From contig JADGOU010000146.1 of the NCBI GenBank assembly GCA_017882835.1, forward strand, positions 1-7,217: 7,217 nt of DNA, in the 5' to 3' direction. Below, one piece after another: positions 7,001 through 7,217 of the stretch; positions within the stretch are counted from its first letter, which is position 1, and the number at the start of each line of letters is the position of its first letter. The notes beneath the pieces were generated by a model. That model saw only the letters and a list, made by a program, of their open reading frames with translations. It had not been told where the DNA came from and ran no database searches. The position numbers and the translations under genes are program-made. Origin of the DNA: Frankiaceae bacterium (GTDB lineage: Bacteria > Actinomycetota > Actinomycetes > JADGOU01).

Positions 7001-7217
7001 GTTGAGCCACTCGGCCGAGTACGACACCAGCGTGTGCAACAGGTCTGTCCCCCAGGCAAGCTTCTCGTCCAGCGTGGTGAGCGGGAACAACTGCTTCCAG
7101 AGCAGGCTGCGGGCCTGTTGGTAGGCGTCGATGGCGTCCTGGTAGCGGCGCTGGTTGAACGCGCTGGCGGCGTCCGTGAGCAGCGCATCGATCTTGGTGA
7201 GGACGGCGCTGTCGGTC
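4022..7217 (-). CDS. Tc toxin subunit A-related protein (TcA-like pore/translocator component), 5' end beyond the window
   Basis: The frame is open from the right edge to a TGA at 4024-4022, giving 1064 visible residues (numbered here from the first full codon at 7216). An in-frame TTG at 7090 is not a convincing start, because the 42 upstream codons are open and encode a TPR-like helix pair (AFNQRRYQDAIDAYQQA). Domains in order: N-terminal helices about 1-146; a charge-free Pro/Ala linker 147-240; two TPR-like units about 297-379; a conserved stretch about 440-490 (WTFDYLQSVAV, then AERDAMNF); a long Ala/Gln-rich helical hairpin about 491-702; a helix with GLLAADTLMADIQSF about 721-735; a TcB-binding beta domain about 757-904 (DLDDFDSVYPGTYAGRIEHV, LGIFEGAGL, DVRLTFTYRAR); and an extension 905-1064. 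The hairpin and beta domain resemble the C-terminus of Photorhabdus/Xenorhabdus TcA, which forms the pore and docks TcB. No signal peptide can be judged because the start is missing. A TcB gene follows 8 bases downstream, which supports the assignment. TcA relatedness is confident; toxin function is inferred. Confidence 0.88.
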   Translation of the reverse strand, partial: TDSAVLTKIDALLTDAASAFNQRRYQDAIDAYQQARSLLWKQLFPLTTLDEKLAWGTDLLHTLVSYSAEWLNVLPVEQATAGVRPRELTSVDAPVVGLLSGATDAKGTAAVADLRVSQTLQEMGNAASAKFFADRAASEAPDLIGRITGAQPAPASPAPTPPGTPANPQVPAPHLPPLGGFHPTPGGGTSMHLPAAPMTFAATTPSSAAAALSGATVMSPVLALSIGMTVPVVVPPQLTVDQRSYVFESGGTVQKLTWTAGQAVPIDQVLTSLYTAHQLATSLPDVLIKPTTAADVAMSLAHAWYYETALGLAQCYHAMGNFSEAETWYLRAAGYTYLNATIEAPYVWAHLAQLYLDWGDSNFRDGDAQSALPIYENVLGSGNAVPGSQLYTIPGLKPAADAARTLIASIAHPGAVDVSPAIASVILEVQAQLAKIAGGLDFWGYWAQNIPIWTFDYLQSVAVNFCQLAIGAERDAMNFWERADSGSLTRTQLTQNIGLSQAELSAANQQVAAASAEVTAYQAAQQVAQLRATDATANANEYASKSAAWVVHQALQTQLSGGEDGDGGQLNQLADQMMSGSYSLSGDRGTLAAAESLTAARLQNDYQIDTLRRQATELNAAANQAGAEVTAANARVTAAQASANASAMRVQASQQLLQAFDQQRFTPDVWNALGDRMSTLSDRYLMWALGVAKRMQSAYNFENDVDLHVIRPDYTSSEVHGLLAADTLMADIQSFTYDVITSTAPKPQPLKQTVSLSQRYPFLFETQLRRTGTMTFQTDLDDFDSVYPGTYAGRIEHVEVAVDGIIPATGVSGALTNAGISQFRTPSGSGGTVKQRVQNSETQIISDFDVRADALVDTPDRRQLGIFEGAGLASSWVLSLPKGVNQQLDFNALVDVRLTFTYRARFDPNLRATVLAELASRPGINSRQRPFPLRWVFADSFFSFYSTGVLTFALTAGDFALTEKNPVLTDVSLVVATTPGSKAPGIKLKVTLPSSAAVPATTDADGIVQAAALATAVTGQSAIGQYSIELDAADNPGWVSNGALTLDPIDNIGLVIGYSFTPRA
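4025..4504 (-). other. C-terminal extension of about 160 residues after the TcB-binding domain
   Basis: Residues 905-1064 begin after the strand DVRLTFTYRAR. They contain a Pro/Arg/aromatic patch (RPFPLRWVFADSFFSFYSTG), several predicted beta strands (VLTFALTAGDFALT, VSLVVATTPG, IKLKVTLPSS), a short Ala-rich helix with DADGIVQAAALATAV, and a last strand IGLVIGYSFTPR. It looks like a small beta-sandwich. I do not recognise a family. It may be a normal part of the non-canonical TcA-related proteins, or an added adaptor at the B-docking face. Confidence 0.6.
4505..4948 (-). other. TcA C-terminal TcB-binding domain
   Basis: Residues about 757-904 show the recognisable features of this beta-rich domain: LFETQLRRTGTMTFQTDL, FDSVYPGTYAGRIEHVEV, LGIFEGAGLASSWVLSLPKG, and DFNALVDVRLTFTYRAR. 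In entomopathogen TcA proteins as I recall them, the final strand of the form DIxLxIxYTxR ends or nearly ends the polypeptide; here the chain continues for about 160 residues. In characterised toxins this domain docks onto the TcB beta-propeller and opens the gate into the cocoon. The adjacent TcB gene is the likely partner. Confidence 0.85.
5111..5746 (-). other. Predicted helical hairpin equivalent to the TcA pore-forming helices
   Basis: Residues about 491-702 are Ala/Gln/Ser-rich with long helix-favouring runs. They are interrupted once, at about residues 558-590, by a Gly/Asp/Ser-rich stretch (GGEDGDGG, then SGSYSLSGDRG). This helix-loop-helix lies directly before the TcB-binding domain, as the channel helices of TcA do. 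The second arm carries YQIDTLRRQATELNAAANQ, which resembles the conserved post-tip helix of TcA. In known TcA pentamers these hairpins bundle into the translocation channel, and the loop is the membrane-entering tip. Assignment is from pattern and position, not from an alignment. Confidence 0.65.
6080..6328 (-). other. Two TPR-like helical repeats in the TcA-like protein
   Basis: Residues about 297-379 contain a unit matching the TPR pattern closely (ALGLAQCYHAMGNFSEAETW followed by YLRAA, with L, A, Y, G, F, A, Y and A at the expected spacing). A second unit (YVWAHLAQLYLDWGDSNF, then SALPIYENVL) has a small insertion before its second helix. A third TPR-like unit lies at the right edge, near residues 15-40. 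TPRs normally mediate protein-protein contact. From memory they are not a typical part of the large entomopathogen TcA proteins. Confidence 0.7.
6497..6778 (-). other. 94-residue Pro/Ala-rich linker without charged residues (in the TcA-like protein)
   Basis: Residues 147-240 of the visible protein contain no Asp, Glu, Lys or Arg, and only three His. The first half is Pro-rich (PAPASPAPTPPGTP, PAPHLPPLGG). The second half is Ala/Val/Leu/Met-rich and hydrophobic (SSAAAALSG, then VLALSIGMTVPVVVPP). It separates the N-terminal helices from the TPR-like region. The composition suggests a flexible, probably disordered tether followed by a hydrophobic segment that could be membrane-associated or a buried strand. 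No known family is recognised in it. Confidence 0.7.

Noticed and set aside
7088..7090. TTG as the start codon of the TcA-like protein
   Set aside because: The frame stays open to the right edge and the 42 upstream codons encode a TPR-like helix pair. The gene therefore almost certainly starts outside the window.

Overview
This window comes from a G+C-rich bacterium (about two thirds G+C by eye, with strong G/C preference at third codon positions). An actinomycete-like genome is plausible, but the sequence alone does not exclude other high-GC groups. The window is almost entirely coding. It holds two large genes on the minus strand, both running off an edge, separated by only 8 bases. No RNA gene, mobile element or CRISPR array is visible.

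Reading 5'->3' on the minus strand, the first gene (7217 to 4022) encodes the C-terminal 1064 residues of a protein related to the A component (TcA) of ABC-type Tc toxins. The visible part has TPR-like helices, a long Pro/Ala linker with no charged residues, two more TPR-like units, a long helical hairpin like the TcA pore helices, the TcA C-terminal TcB-binding beta domain, and a further ~160-residue C-terminal extension. The second gene (4013 to 1) encodes the first 1337 residues of a TcB-type protein. It has an SpvB/TcaC N-terminal domain, six DxDGDG-type beta-propeller units spaced about 50 residues apart, the TcdB middle domains, and the start of an Rhs/YD-repeat shell. Its C-terminus, and any TcC part with a toxic domain, lie beyond the left edge.

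The order A then B on one strand with a tiny gap is the classical Tc layout. In characterised Tc toxins, TcA forms the pore, the TcB propeller docks on the TcA C-terminus, and the TcB-TcC Rhs cocoon holds the toxic domain that is injected. The interesting departures are in the A component. It does not look like a standard ~2500-residue TcA in its visible N-terminal half, and it has extra sequence after the B-docking domain. Together the pair looks like a divergent, possibly compact, Tc-type translocation system whose effector and true A-component N-terminus are outside the window.
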